From an uncultured Pseudomonadota bacterium (GTDB taxonomy: Bacteria; Myxococcota_A; Bradymonadia; Bradymonadales; Bradymonadaceae): DNA of 64,000 nucleotides. This document shows positions 10,601-19,381 of this stretch, piece by piece. Within the stretch, counting starts at the first letter, position 1; each line of letters begins with the position of its first letter. Under the pieces are notes generated by a model that saw only the letters and a list, made by a program, of their open reading frames with translations, was not told the DNA's origin and did no database searches. A program made the translations under genes and the position numbers. The stretch is from positions 52,596 through 116,595 of the forward strand of contig CAJXPB010000009.1 in assembly GCA_913057905.1 (NCBI GenBank), written 5' to 3'.

Positions 10601-13600
10601 TCTACGAGGAACGGATCGACGAGCCCGTCGACGCGCTGGAGGCCTATCTCGATGCCATCGAGATCGAGCCGACCAGCCAGCATGACCTCGACGAGGCCGA
10701 ACGGCTTGCCGGCGAACTCACCGGCTGGGACGTCTACATCGATTGGTTGGAGGGACTGCTCGACGATGCGGTCGACGGGCGTGTGGTCGTCGAGCTGAAC
10801 CGGCGAATTGGGCGGGTGCTCGACCAGGAACTCGGCGAGCCGGCCGAGGCGGTTCGGTACTTCGAGCGAGCACTCGAGGCCGACCCCGAGCATCCCGAGG
10901 TCTTGAAGGCGCTCGACGAGCTGTACCGGGAGCTGGAGACCTGGGAGGAACTTCCGGAGCTGCTGCGAACGCGCATCCTGATTACCGACGATTCTCAGCA
11001 GGCATTGGAGCTGCGTACGCGGCTCGGTCAGGTCTACCAGGATGCCCTGAAGCGTCCGGGTCAGGCGATCGACGTCTTCCAACAACTGCTCGAAGACCAC
11101 CCCGAGCACGAGGTGGCCGTCGAGTCCCTGGAAGAGCTCTTTACGGAGGGCCATCAGATCGAGCGGATCGTCTCGATCCTGGAGCCCTGGTATCGGCAGC
11201 GGGACCGGCACGAGAAGCTGGTCGATCTCTACGACCGGCGACTGCAGCGTCTCGAAGATCCCCATGAGCGGTTTGACCTGCTCGAGCAAGCAGCGGAACT
11301 GTCGGTGCAGCAGCTCGATGCGCCGCAGAAGGCCCTGGAGTACTACGGCGCGGCTCTTCGGGAACGGCCCGACGTGGAGAGCGTGGCCGAACGACTGCGC
11401 GACCTGGCCGCACAGACGGAGAGTTGGGAGACCGTGGCGGGGAGCTTCTTTGAGGCCATCGAGGACAACGACCTCGATGACCGGACCAGCCTGGAGCTAT
11501 GGCGACACCTGGCCGATATTCTCGACCACGAGCTCGGATGGATGGACGACGCGGAGGATGCGTATCGTTCGATCCTCTCGATCGAGCCGACCCATACCGG
11601 AGCGCTCGAGGCCCTCGACCGCATCTATCGAGAGACGGACGCCGACGAGCTGTTGGCCGACGTGTTGGAACGTCGCCTTCAGGCGACCAATGAGCCCGCC
11701 ACCATCATCGAGTTGGAGCTGCGTCGCGGCGCCATCTATGAGGAGAGCCTCGATCGGCCGGATGAGGCGATCGGCGCCTACGAACATCTGTTGGAACTGG
11801 AGCCGGGGCACGAGCAAGCCCTCGAGCGGCTCGAGACGATCCACCGGAGTCGCGAAGCCTGGGAAGCCCTCTTCGATGTGTTGGAACGCCGGGCGGAGAC
11901 GACCAGCGATCCCGACCGTCGCGTCGAAGCGTACGCCCAGATGGCGCTGTTGGCAGAAGAGATGCTGGAGCGTCCCCACGAGGCGATCGACCTGTGGCGC
12001 CAGGTCCTGGACCAGCAGCCCGATCATCGCGACGCGCTCGACGAGCTTCAGCGGCTGTATCGTCAGGAGTCGTTGTGGGACGAACTGGTCGAGATTCTGG
12101 AACGCAAGCTCGATCTCGTCGAGGACCCGGAGCATCGGCTCAACCTGAACGAATCCCTGGCTCGCGTCTGGACCGAAGAGCTGGGGTCGCCGGGCCCGGC
12201 GGTCGACGCGTGGCGAAGTGTGCTGCAGATCGATGCGGACCACCTCGAAGCGCTCGAGCAGCTCGATGATCTGTACGTACGACAGGGAAATGACGCGGAT
12301 CTCGAGGAGATTCTCCAGCGTCTCGTCGCACACGACGCCGTCTCCGATGACCAACGCCTTCAGCTCTGGGAGCGGTTGGGACGCCTGCGTCAGGACCGGC
12401 TGATGGACCCGGAGGGCGCCATCGAGGCCTGGACGCGTGTGACCGACGTCGAGCCGGGACACATCGAGGCGCTCGATTGTCTGGAGGACCTGTACCTGCA
12501 GGAGGCTCGATGGGAGGAGGCCGCCGCCGTCCTGGATGCCAAGGCCGAGCAGGCCGAAGACCCGGAAGACCGGGTGGCACTTCTGCGAAGGATGGCGGAA
12601 CTTTGGGAGCAACGCGTTGGCGATCGTGAGCAGGCTGCGTCGGTCTACCAGCGAATCTTGGATATGCGTCCGGCCGACCGCGAAGCCTTTACGTCCCTGG
12701 AGAATCTCTATCGCTCGGCTGGGACAGACGAAGCGTATTCTTCGCTGGTGGGGCTGTACGTCGAGCGCGCCGAGGTCGTAGACGATTCCTTCGAACGAAT
12801 GGAGGCCCTCCAACAGGGAGCCAGAGTGCTGGAGGATCAACTGGAGAACCCCTCCCATGCTCAGATGGTCCTGCTCGAGGCCTACGACGTCGAGACGGCC
12901 GACGACGAACAGTTGCTCTCGGAGCTGACCCGATTGGCCGAGACGACCGGCGACTGGATGCCGATGGTCGAACGGTTCACAAAGGTCGCCAAAGAGCTGG
13001 ACGACACCTCACGTGCCGCCGATCTGCACGAACGTATCGGTCGGATCTATGCCGACACGATCGAGCAACCCGACGAGGCTATCTATCACCTGCGCCGAGC
13101 CCTCGACATCGAGCCCGGCCGCGACGAGTTGCTGGAGCTTCTGCAGACGATGTACCGGCGCATCGAGGCCTGGCCGGAGATGGCGGGCATCCTGCGCGAC
13201 CGTATCGACCACGAAGCCGATCCAGATGCCGAAGTCGAGCTGTGGCGAAGCCTCGGTGAGATCTATGACGAACAACTCGACCAGCCCGATGACGCGATCG
13301 AGGCGTATCGTGAAATTCTCTCGATCGATGCCGATGATCGGATGGCGCTGGAGAGCCTGGAGCGTCTCTACCAGCAGCAGGGTCGCTGGACGGAGCTGAT
13401 CGATGTGCTCGAACGCAAAGTCGAGACAACGTACGAGCCCGACGAGATCGTCTCGATCCGCCAGCAGATCGCTCGGATACAGGAGAGCCATCTCGACCGG
13501 CCCCAGGAGGCGGTCCGCGCCTGGCATCAGGTTCTGGAGGTCGAACAGGACAACGAAAAGGCGCTCGATGCCCTCGAACGAATCAACTTCGAGCTGGAGG

Positions 13601-16600
13601 CCTGGGACGATCTGATCGACGTCTACGACCGACGCCTCGAGGTAACCCACGAACCGCAGGCTCAGGTCGAGCTCTACGACAAGATGGCCGTCGTCTACGA
13701 GGAGCAGCGGGATGCTCCCGCCGACGCCATTGAGGCGTATCGCCAGATTCTGATGGTCGACCCCGAGAACATCGAGGCGATGGAGAATCTGGAGCGGCTC
13801 TATCGAGCCCGTGAGCAGTGGTTCGATCTGGTCGATATTCTGCAACAACACAACGAGGTCGTCAGCGAGGAGGACGAGCGCGTTGCACTACTCAACGAGC
13901 TGGCACGCGTCCGGCGCGACAGGCTCGAGGATGCGTACGCGGCCATCGAGTCGTTTGAGTCCTCGCTGGATGTCGAGCCCCAGCAGCCGAATGTTCTCTT
14001 CGATGTGGCCGAGCTGCACGAATCGACGTCGAATTGGCAGCAGGCTATCGAGGCATATCGCCGGCTCATCGAGTTTCTCGACGAACCGGCGGACCGGGTC
14101 GATGTCTTCTACACGATCGGCGAGGTCTACGAGTCGGAGCTCGCCGACGACGAAAACGCTGCCGAGGCCTTTCGAGACGCGCTCGACATCGAGCCGACCC
14201 ACACACCTTCACGCGAGGCGATCGAAGAGATCTACGCGCGGCGTGGCCAATGGGAAGCGCTCGTCGAGGTCTACCTCGACGCCGTCGAGGCGACCGACGA
14301 CTTCAGCGAGAGCGCGGTCCATCTGGCGCGTATCGGAGAGATCTACGAGGACGAGCTCGACGACCGAGCTAACGCCCTCAATTACTACGAGCAGGCGCTC
14401 GAGGAAGACCCCCATGAGCTGTCGGCGGCCGAGCCGCTGATCGACCTGTACATCGAACGAGACGCCTGGGAGCGGGCGGTACCGCTTCTGGAGATGGTCA
14501 TCGAGCGGTACAGGGAGTCCGAAGATCCTCACCGCGAAGAGCTCCAGACGCTGCACGGCCAACTCGCCCGCGTCTACGAGGGGCTCCAGCAGGATGAAAA
14601 AGCCCTGGAGGAGTATCGTCACGCCTTTGAGATGGATGCCCGAAACGTCGACGTTCTGATGGGGCTGGGCCGGCTGCTGTTCAACCGGGAGGAGAAGAGA
14701 GAGGCCGGCCGCATGCTCCAGCAGGTCGAAGACGATCACCTCGCCACCCTGGAGCAAGACGATCTCCAGGAGTTGTATGTGATGCTCGGAGAGATTCGCC
14801 GCGAGGCGGGCGACGTCGAAGAGGCGGTCGATGCACTGGAACGCGTCGTCGAACACGACCCCGACCACTCCGAGGCGCTCGAGAGCCTGGCGAAGTTGTA
14901 CCAGGAGACCGAGCGCTGGGACGAGGCCATCGATGTGACCCGTCAGCTTCTCGATGCGGAGGATGACGACCCCGCGATGCGATTCAGCCGCTGGACCCGG
15001 ATCGGCGACATGTGCGCCGAACACACCGACGACCCGAATCGGGCCATCGAAGCATACCAGGCGGCGCTCGATGCCAAGCCGGGCAGCGTGGCAGTGCTCC
15101 GGAAGTTGCTCGAGATCTACAAGTCGACCGAGCAGTGGCACTCCGCGGTCGACGTGTTGGCGCAGCTCGTGGAGCTACAGGACGATGCGACCCGCCGGGC
15201 GAAGTTCCTCTACACCTCGGCCATCATTCAGCGAGACAAGATGGGCGATGTGGAGTCGGCGCTCGAGACATTCGAGGAAGCGTTGGATGAAGACCTGGAG
15301 CGGCTGGAGGCATTCGAGGCGATCGATCGCATCTACACCCGGCGCAAAGACTGGAAAGGCTTGGAGCGGGCCTACAGACGCATGCTTCGACGCATTGCCG
15401 AGACCGGGGGCGGCCGCGATGAGATCAAATTCAAGCTGTGGGAGGGGCTCGGCGAGATATACCGCAGTCGGCTGGGTCACCCGAAGAGCGCGATCAAGGC
15501 CTTTGAGACGGCCACCCAGCTTCAGCCGGACAGCGAGCGAATCCGCCTGATTCTGGCCGATCTCTACCAGAAGACCGGCGAGAATCTGGAGGGGGCGATC
15601 GAACAGCACCGAAAGATGCTGCGCAACGATCCCCTCCGCATCGAAAGCTACAAGGCGCTGTTTGGCAGCTACCTCAAGAGCGAGGAGTACGACCGGGCAT
15701 GGTGTATGGCGGCGGCCCTCGATTTCCTGCAGGAGGCCGACGACAAGGAGCAGGCCTACTTCGAGAAGTATCGCACCCAGAATCTCCGGAGGGCCGACAA
15801 GTTCTTCGACCAGGAGGCCTGGGACCTGCTGTACCACGAAGACCAGAACATGCTCATCAGCCACATCATGAGCATCCTCGGCCAGGGGCTCCGGCAACAG
15901 TACGCCGACGAACTGAAGCGCTGGGACCTGCACTCCCGCAAGGATAAACTCGACCTCGACAAGGGGACGTTGTTCGCCAACGTCTTTACCTACGCCGCGG
16001 AGACGACCGGCATTGCGCCGGTGCCGAACGTCTATCTCAAGTCCGACCAGGCCTTCGGCATCCGAAATGCCAATGTCCAGCCGCCGGCCATCGTCGCGGG
16101 GGCCGATGTGGTGCAGAATCGACCTGCCCGGGAGCTGGCCTTTCGCCTCGGAAAACTACTGGCGTCGATGCGGAGCGAACACTACCTGGGTTCGTTGAGT
16201 TACCCGACCGAGTTTCTGAAAATGCTCTTCATGGCGGCGATGCACGTCACCAATGACAATCTCGGATTGGAGAGTCAGCTCGGCGAGAGCGGCATGCTGT
16301 GGGTCGAAGAGATCCAGAATATGCCGTCGCAGATGCAGATGCAGTTGCGACAAAACGTCTCTCAATTTCTGAAGACGGGCGAGAATCCGAACCTGTCGGT
16401 CTGGCTGAAACATGTCGAGTACACGACAAACCGCGTCGGCCTGACGCTGTGCGGGGACCTCAAGGAGGCCGCGCAAATCGTGAAGACGGACCGAAACCAG
16501 ACGATCAGCAAGGCGTCGACCCGCGAAAAGATCGAGGAGCTGATTCTGTTTTCCATCTCCGATGAGTACAGCGAGCTGAGGCGAAAGCTCGGGCTCGCCA

Positions 16601-16608
16601 TCGACTGA
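4687..16608 (+). CDS. Giant TPR/HAT-like repeat protein, 3973 residues
   Basis: One uninterrupted frame of 11.9 kb. Residues 1-215 are helical. Residues about 218-350 form a very acidic Glu/Ala/Pro-rich linker. From about 480 to 3600 there are some forty copies of a degenerate unit of about 74-76 residues, each a pair of TPR-like hairpins with cores such as A+xxYRxIL, ALxxLExLY and WxxLIDVLExK. The last 280 residues (nt about 15760 on) are a different, globular domain. No signal peptide is visible, so it is probably cytoplasmic. In size, repeat type and closeness to an AgmX/PglI-like gene it resembles Myxococcus AgmK/GltI, a large TPR scaffold of the gliding machine. rsmI starts one base after its stop. 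The ribosome site is weak. The repeat call is certain and the role is inferred. Confidence 0.85.
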   Translation: MSQDMTYEESLEKLADHPQDLSRYKRLEEDHVQDWEDHVWNLASHASEASDGAASARLYLEAGRAALERVGDPEWARQLLEEASGLVDDPSINREARLVQLAAHGDQQALFGFFRQALQASDNGTQQARLYLRMGGILERVLDDPAEAESAYGYARDLLEQAISEVPGAERKYALLCDLADIYRDDLRNGEAAVECYRAASDLWDGDELRRAERALEALTDESGDPDLEDGESAEPRDSDVEAGEEPAAEAAAEEESDVSEQVAEEPVSSVEELEAPPEVDQIDEPEAPELPEEAAAPEIPEEPEESTAEETSAPSEAIEEEETGAATDEPAGAAEAPEGADPALAQRAVESEDADEFLLWSTEAALLSWLRGREPAQDLVPLWEEAAQRELGRQLWERTHFLVADPDFWQTVLQLLDESADGHPGLRGRIALYDLGDAELGRQLAESIEDEGLQQGAEHLERARENWRRLQRDLEKEYREASKEEKARQVYGHLADVARGIGDPDREVDVLRRMDREVDDPAVSHRLMVGYRTTEKWPRYVDLVKEHAETFDEDYGDEKAVWLREAVRIYRDEMNHDMMVVNTYRDIREAKPGDLGALDALIDKFEEMNRSSELINALQEKAELVDDVDQKIELLSRVARLFLDKFRNQAEAIDAYESVLELDATHPEALDALQEMYEKRRDWKKLVDVKRREVETLEDPQARLEGLKDVAQLAADRLRKPDVATELWREVLEESPGDRQALDALEKLYDKARDWSALADVLEQKCERVDEPEIAMKLHRKLGKLCSDRLEDPERAMKAWKGALELDPDDRAAQKSLERLYVDHRQWDDLEAFYRQRDELRELVRMLETLSGTLEEESARLQVLVRAGRLWRGELEEPDRAKRNLEKALEIDEDDPEIAAELEPIYRADEDWKGLRRVLTVLLESSSDPEERRSYELELARLHRERLSDPEGAYRWYAEAFQSEPAGGELLDALAASAEAAGTYDDLADVWESALERDLAAELETEIRVRLGGLLFEELSDTEGALRQYDVLLDEDPHNQRALAGLESVYEAEGRWDELIEVYRTRLELTDSDSDRVEILHGMARLAERQKGDRDEAVQRLREALDLEPRNRDILAEMHRLYREMERFTDLIETIDREIDVLMSTARERAETAEPIEATAEEAVFGQGEAPEFEPDVQQSERRFQESDVEAILEMRREKGMVLKDQLDRHAEALDEFAEILNWRPGADEARVAVEGYLDDRDYGPRAAEILEPIYHLMGRWEDLVDVLDVRLTAAEGDEAEALLESKASVQLDALDRRDDAFRTYGRLLRREPGHQGAREQLESLADEGSRWRDLAELYEEVLDTADSELLQVDYGMALGDIWADRLEAPEEADRYYLDVLEAEPGHDEALDRLESVYRRTEAWQRLLDIYDRKLDGADPAALESLRFERGGLLDEKLDRPHEAIATLEDILEAEPGHPEALEARNELLERRGMWAELADALEDTLEVVDGEDALETTRRLAEVYDRELDRPGEAVDLYESILDQRPEDEHAISALESLMWESRGDRARVSRILEPIYRERSDWKDLVDALDVQIQSSEDGSDRLELLHRIASIEEQRRDRPDAAFSRYLEALEVEPGSDETLSELERLAEELGRWHQLQAALVERAEATSGPTTARRLFKRAADIRIEELEQPSEAIPVLQRVIGRVPEDLETARQLEELCRELEQWEDLVDILRHRAEIEEETEDTKELLYQAGIIYDDLLERPERAVDVYREVLEYDGADTRAIDQLEELYTRLERWTDLLDIYNRKLGLIDDPEARKDLLYAIGPIHEDQLDEPYEAIGIYRDILALDDDELSALERLADLYEQTEQWNELLETLQAQRELVSLPEERQHLEYRIGRLWERELGDIPRAVEVYRGILEEDSKHEGAREALSSMIERGVAEAEASEVLHPVLEQSGEWEQLVEVKRHLIEAAADPARKLELYREIATLYEERIDEPVDALEAYLDAIEIEPTSQHDLDEAERLAGELTGWDVYIDWLEGLLDDAVDGRVVVELNRRIGRVLDQELGEPAEAVRYFERALEADPEHPEVLKALDELYRELETWEELPELLRTRILITDDSQQALELRTRLGQVYQDALKRPGQAIDVFQQLLEDHPEHEVAVESLEELFTEGHQIERIVSILEPWYRQRDRHEKLVDLYDRRLQRLEDPHERFDLLEQAAELSVQQLDAPQKALEYYGAALRERPDVESVAERLRDLAAQTESWETVAGSFFEAIEDNDLDDRTSLELWRHLADILDHELGWMDDAEDAYRSILSIEPTHTGALEALDRIYRETDADELLADVLERRLQATNEPATIIELELRRGAIYEESLDRPDEAIGAYEHLLELEPGHEQALERLETIHRSREAWEALFDVLERRAETTSDPDRRVEAYAQMALLAEEMLERPHEAIDLWRQVLDQQPDHRDALDELQRLYRQESLWDELVEILERKLDLVEDPEHRLNLNESLARVWTEELGSPGPAVDAWRSVLQIDADHLEALEQLDDLYVRQGNDADLEEILQRLVAHDAVSDDQRLQLWERLGRLRQDRLMDPEGAIEAWTRVTDVEPGHIEALDCLEDLYLQEARWEEAAAVLDAKAEQAEDPEDRVALLRRMAELWEQRVGDREQAASVYQRILDMRPADREAFTSLENLYRSAGTDEAYSSLVGLYVERAEVVDDSFERMEALQQGARVLEDQLENPSHAQMVLLEAYDVETADDEQLLSELTRLAETTGDWMPMVERFTKVAKELDDTSRAADLHERIGRIYADTIEQPDEAIYHLRRALDIEPGRDELLELLQTMYRRIEAWPEMAGILRDRIDHEADPDAEVELWRSLGEIYDEQLDQPDDAIEAYREILSIDADDRMALESLERLYQQQGRWTELIDVLERKVETTYEPDEIVSIRQQIARIQESHLDRPQEAVRAWHQVLEVEQDNEKALDALERINFELEAWDDLIDVYDRRLEVTHEPQAQVELYDKMAVVYEEQRDAPADAIEAYRQILMVDPENIEAMENLERLYRAREQWFDLVDILQQHNEVVSEEDERVALLNELARVRRDRLEDAYAAIESFESSLDVEPQQPNVLFDVAELHESTSNWQQAIEAYRRLIEFLDEPADRVDVFYTIGEVYESELADDENAAEAFRDALDIEPTHTPSREAIEEIYARRGQWEALVEVYLDAVEATDDFSESAVHLARIGEIYEDELDDRANALNYYEQALEEDPHELSAAEPLIDLYIERDAWERAVPLLEMVIERYRESEDPHREELQTLHGQLARVYEGLQQDEKALEEYRHAFEMDARNVDVLMGLGRLLFNREEKREAGRMLQQVEDDHLATLEQDDLQELYVMLGEIRREAGDVEEAVDALERVVEHDPDHSEALESLAKLYQETERWDEAIDVTRQLLDAEDDDPAMRFSRWTRIGDMCAEHTDDPNRAIEAYQAALDAKPGSVAVLRKLLEIYKSTEQWHSAVDVLAQLVELQDDATRRAKFLYTSAIIQRDKMGDVESALETFEEALDEDLERLEAFEAIDRIYTRRKDWKGLERAYRRMLRRIAETGGGRDEIKFKLWEGLGEIYRSRLGHPKSAIKAFETATQLQPDSERIRLILADLYQKTGENLEGAIEQHRKMLRNDPLRIESYKALFGSYLKSEEYDRAWCMAAALDFLQEADDKEQAYFEKYRTQNLRRADKFFDQEAWDLLYHEDQNMLISHIMSILGQGLRQQYADELKRWDLHSRKDKLDLDKGTLFANVFTYAAETTGIAPVPNVYLKSDQAFGIRNANVQPPAIVAGADVVQNRPARELAFRLGKLLASMRSEHYLGSLSYPTEFLKMLFMAAMHVTNDNLGLESQLGESGMLWVEEIQNMPSQMQMQLRQNVSQFLKTGENPNLSVWLKHVEYTTNRVGLTLCGDLKEAAQIVKTDRNQTISKASTREKIEELILFSISDEYSELRRKLGLAID

Positions 16609-16609
16609 C

Positions 16610-17479
16610 ATGCTGATCATCTGCCCGACGCCGATCGGAAATCTCGACGATGTCACCCCTCGGCAACGGTCCGCCCTGGAAGGGGCGGACCTGATCGCCT
16701 GCGAGGATTCTCGCCGAACCGGCAAGTTACTCAGTCTGCTCGGTATCGAACGCCAGGACGGCTCTCCGCGGCTCGTTCCCTACCACGAGCACAACGCCCA
16801 AGAGGCGGCCGACGAACTCGTCGGGGAGCTGACGCGGGGGCGGCGGGTGGTCCTGGTGAGCGATGCCGGGACGCCGGCGATCTCGGATCCCGGATATCGC
16901 CTGGTCCGCCGGGCGGTCGAGGCGCAGGTCGAGGTCTCAGCGTTGCCCGGTCCCGTTGCCGCGATGGTGGCTTTATCAGCCTCGGGTCTGCCGACCGATT
17001 CCTGGCAGTTTTACGGCTTTGCGCCGACATCCTCGGATGGACGCGTCGCGACGCTCGAAGAGGCCGAAGACGCGAAGATGACGTCGATCTACTACGAATC
17101 ACCCAAACGCATCGAAGCGTTGTTGGAAGACGTGGTCAGGGTCTGCGGGGCCGATCGCGCAGTGTGCGTGGGACGCGAACTGACAAAGATGCACGAGGAG
17201 TACGTTCGCGGCTCCGCCGGAGAGGTTCGTCGGGAGTTTGCCGGCAGAGATTCCGTGCGCGGGGAATGCGTGTTGGTCGTCGGGCCGGGCGTCGCCGACT
17301 CGGGTGACTCGGCCGACATCGAGGTCGATGAACTCATCGCGTCCATGCTCGATGCCGGGTGTCGCTCACGGACCATCAAGGACGTGGTCTCGCAGGTCCA
17401 CGATGTGGCCCGCTCGGAGATGTACGACCGGATCGACGAGGTGCGCCAACAGTCTGGCGAAGGCCCGAATGGGGGCTAA
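16610..17479 (+). CDS. rsmI: 16S rRNA (cytidine(1402)-2'-O)-methyltransferase RsmI
   Basis: 289 residues, the normal family length. The tetrapyrrole-methylase fold shows the usual signatures: CPTPIGNLDD at the N terminus, ACEDSRRTGKLL, SDAGTPAISDPG for the SAM-binding loop, ALPGP, and FYGFAP in the middle. RsmI methylates the ribose of C1402 in the decoding centre using S-adenosylmethionine. The ATG follows the giant TPR gene by one base (TGACATG), so translation is probably coupled, which is odd for such unrelated products. The stop overlaps the convergent outer-membrane protein gene by four bases. Confidence 0.95.
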   Translation: MLIICPTPIGNLDDVTPRQRSALEGADLIACEDSRRTGKLLSLLGIERQDGSPRLVPYHEHNAQEAADELVGELTRGRRVVLVSDAGTPAISDPGYRLVRRAVEAQVEVSALPGPVAAMVALSASGLPTDSWQFYGFAPTSSDGRVATLEEAEDAKMTSIYYESPKRIEALLEDVVRVCGADRAVCVGRELTKMHEEYVRGSAGEVRREFAGRDSVRGECVLVVGPGVADSGDSADIEVDELIASMLDAGCRSRTIKDVVSQVHDVARSEMYDRIDEVRQQSGEGPNGG

Positions 17480-19086
17480 AACTGGAGGTTCGCGCGCACC
17501 AAGAAGCTCCAGGTGTTGAAGTCTTCGACCCGGAAGCGGTTTGCAGGAGAATCATACGTGGGGTTGTAGGCCGGGTTTAGCTCCGTGCCGGCCTGTGATC
17601 CTTCGGTGGCGATTTCGTCGTTGCCGTCCACATCGACTCCAGCTCGCCCCTTCGTCAGAATATGCTGCTGCTTGTGGGTCAGCCGGGCGATTGCTTGAAG
17701 CTTGAAGTACTTCGTCGGTTGGATGTTGACCCCGAGCCGGCCACTGAAGGTCGCATGGGGAGCGACCATCATGATTCCGTTGGTTCGCCAGTTTGCTGAC
17801 GTGCTCGCCGACGCATCTTGGTCGAGATCGTAGATGGGCCGGGAGGTCCCTCGGGTATTTGCCGGGCGCTGCATGATCCAGGAGCAGGCGACGTCTCCCG
17901 GATTGGTGAGATCGCCCTGGCTGTCGAATTGCGGAAGCATCTCTGCGCCACTCAGCCCGTTGCACTGGCTCCGTCCCATGTGGTCATACATCGGCGAGTA
18001 GTCGCGCCCCTCGGTGGCGTACCCGAATTGAAACCGCAGGTCGATGGCGTAGCGCTCGTGGGTCTCTTCGTTTTCGTAGGGGACGAATTCCGTGCCGACC
18101 GTGATGCGTCCCTTGTGCGGAGGGCTCACATTCGGCTGTCCCTGGTTTTGAGGGTCGATGTCGGCCAGCTCCCGGATCGGCGAATCAGCGGCCGCGATCT
18201 GCAGGGTGTACCGAAGGCCCATGTACGGCTCGATCCAGTCGAATTTCTTCGATGCGGCGACTCGAAACTGCCCCTTGTGCAGCCCTTCTCCGACCGCGTC
18301 GTTTCCGGCCCTTCGAATCGGCGCCACCGGAATCGTGTAGTCGGCCCCCAGCGCCAGAGTCGCCTTCGTGTCGTCACGCTCGTCATTGAAGGGGGCCCAG
18401 TGCAGCCCGATCGATGGGTCCGCGAATCCCATCCGCTCGATCGAGCGATACTCGTCACTCAATTCGAAGAATCGATGCTGACGAAACTTGCTCAGTGATC
18501 CCAGGTGGTCGGAGTCGGAGCCGTTGGGGTCGAAGACGTCGTCTGCATTCTGGCGGATGCGCCGATCCGAGGGATCGACCGAGGAATCGTCGGCACCGAC
18601 TCCGTCGGCGTATTTGAGCCCGCGGCTGCTCGAGATGACGAAGGGCGCGTTGAGCCGCAGCTCCAGATCCTTGAAGAGCCCGATGCGCAGGGTCATGCCG
18701 ACCCGCATCTCCCGGCGTCGGTATTTCATCTCCCGGTTGTCGACGATCGAGGCCTCTCGGCACCGTTCCGGTGAAAACTGAACCCGCGGATTGTCTCGGA
18801 CATTCGGGTCCATCACCTGGCTCTGCTCCCGGGGTACGCAGGGAGCCTCCCGGCTGATGGTGGCGCTGGCCATGTCGAACCGGAAGCTCGGCTCCAGGTT
18901 CAGATCGAAGGGGTCGAAGGTATCGTCATCGTAGTCGTCCCGGTCGTCGGCCGCGTCGAGGACATCGGTGAATTCTGCGGCGTTCGCCGCCGAGGGAAGG
19001 GCGGTCGCACAGAGACCGGCGAGCAGAGCTGCCAGCACGGGTGGTGCAACAATCGATGTTGCGACCGGGGGCGGGGATGTCCGCAT
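17476..19086 (-). CDS. Predicted outer-membrane beta-barrel protein
   Basis: About 536 residues. The ATG at 19086 is preferred over the GTG at 19092 because TAGGAG lies eight bases upstream of it. The first 37 residues form a signal peptide ending AANA, followed by an Asp-rich segment. The rest alternates hydrophobic and polar residues in strand-like stretches and ends in VRANLQF, with the terminal aromatic typical of BAM-inserted barrels. Phrases such as VGMTLRIGLFKDLELRLNAPF and LALGADYTIP fit barrel strands. There is no close family I can name; it could be a porin-like or transport protein of the kind common in Myxococcota. It is convergent with rsmI. Confidence 0.7.
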   Translation of the reverse strand: MRTSPPPVATSIVAPPVLAALLAGLCATALPSAANAAEFTDVLDAADDRDDYDDDTFDPFDLNLEPSFRFDMASATISREAPCVPREQSQVMDPNVRDNPRVQFSPERCREASIVDNREMKYRRREMRVGMTLRIGLFKDLELRLNAPFVISSSRGLKYADGVGADDSSVDPSDRRIRQNADDVFDPNGSDSDHLGSLSKFRQHRFFELSDEYRSIERMGFADPSIGLHWAPFNDERDDTKATLALGADYTIPVAPIRRAGNDAVGEGLHKGQFRVAASKKFDWIEPYMGLRYTLQIAAADSPIRELADIDPQNQGQPNVSPPHKGRITVGTEFVPYENEETHERYAIDLRFQFGYATEGRDYSPMYDHMGRSQCNGLSGAEMLPQFDSQGDLTNPGDVACSWIMQRPANTRGTSRPIYDLDQDASASTSANWRTNGIMMVAPHATFSGRLGVNIQPTKYFKLQAIARLTHKQQHILTKGRAGVDVDGNDEIATEGSQAGTELNPAYNPTYDSPANRFRVEDFNTWSFLVRANLQF

Positions 19087-19133
19087 GTCCACGACTCCTA
19101 CCTACCACTCAACCATCCTCAACACGGGATATT

Positions 19134-19162
19134 TGGCTATCAGGGGGGTGTCGGAGTGTCAA
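19134..19162 (-). promoter_or_regulatory. Candidate sigma-70 promoter for the outer-membrane protein gene
   Basis: On the minus strand TTGACA (19157-19162) is followed after 17 bases by TAGCCA (19134-19139), with a TG just upstream as in extended -10 elements. The -35 is perfect and the -10 is poor. The start would lie about 40 bases before the ATG. Confidence 0.35.
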
Positions 19163-19381
19163 GTTTTGGCTCGGATCGCCGAAGTGTTTCACAAATGTAG
19201 CGGATGGTCTGCTGACACGGCCGATTCGGTGACATACGTTAAAGTTGACAGTCTGGGTGCCCCTACAAAAAGCCATCAGATCACTTGCAATTTGGTTGGT
19301 TTTTTGTATCACCGGGCACGTAGACGGTCATGACAGGGAGACGACGGTATCTGGTGGATTTTTCAAACGCGCTGTAGATAG

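Noticed and set aside
11497..12858. 453-codon antisense frame in the TPR gene
   Set aside because: Same codon-bias shadow effect as elsewhere in the repeat region.
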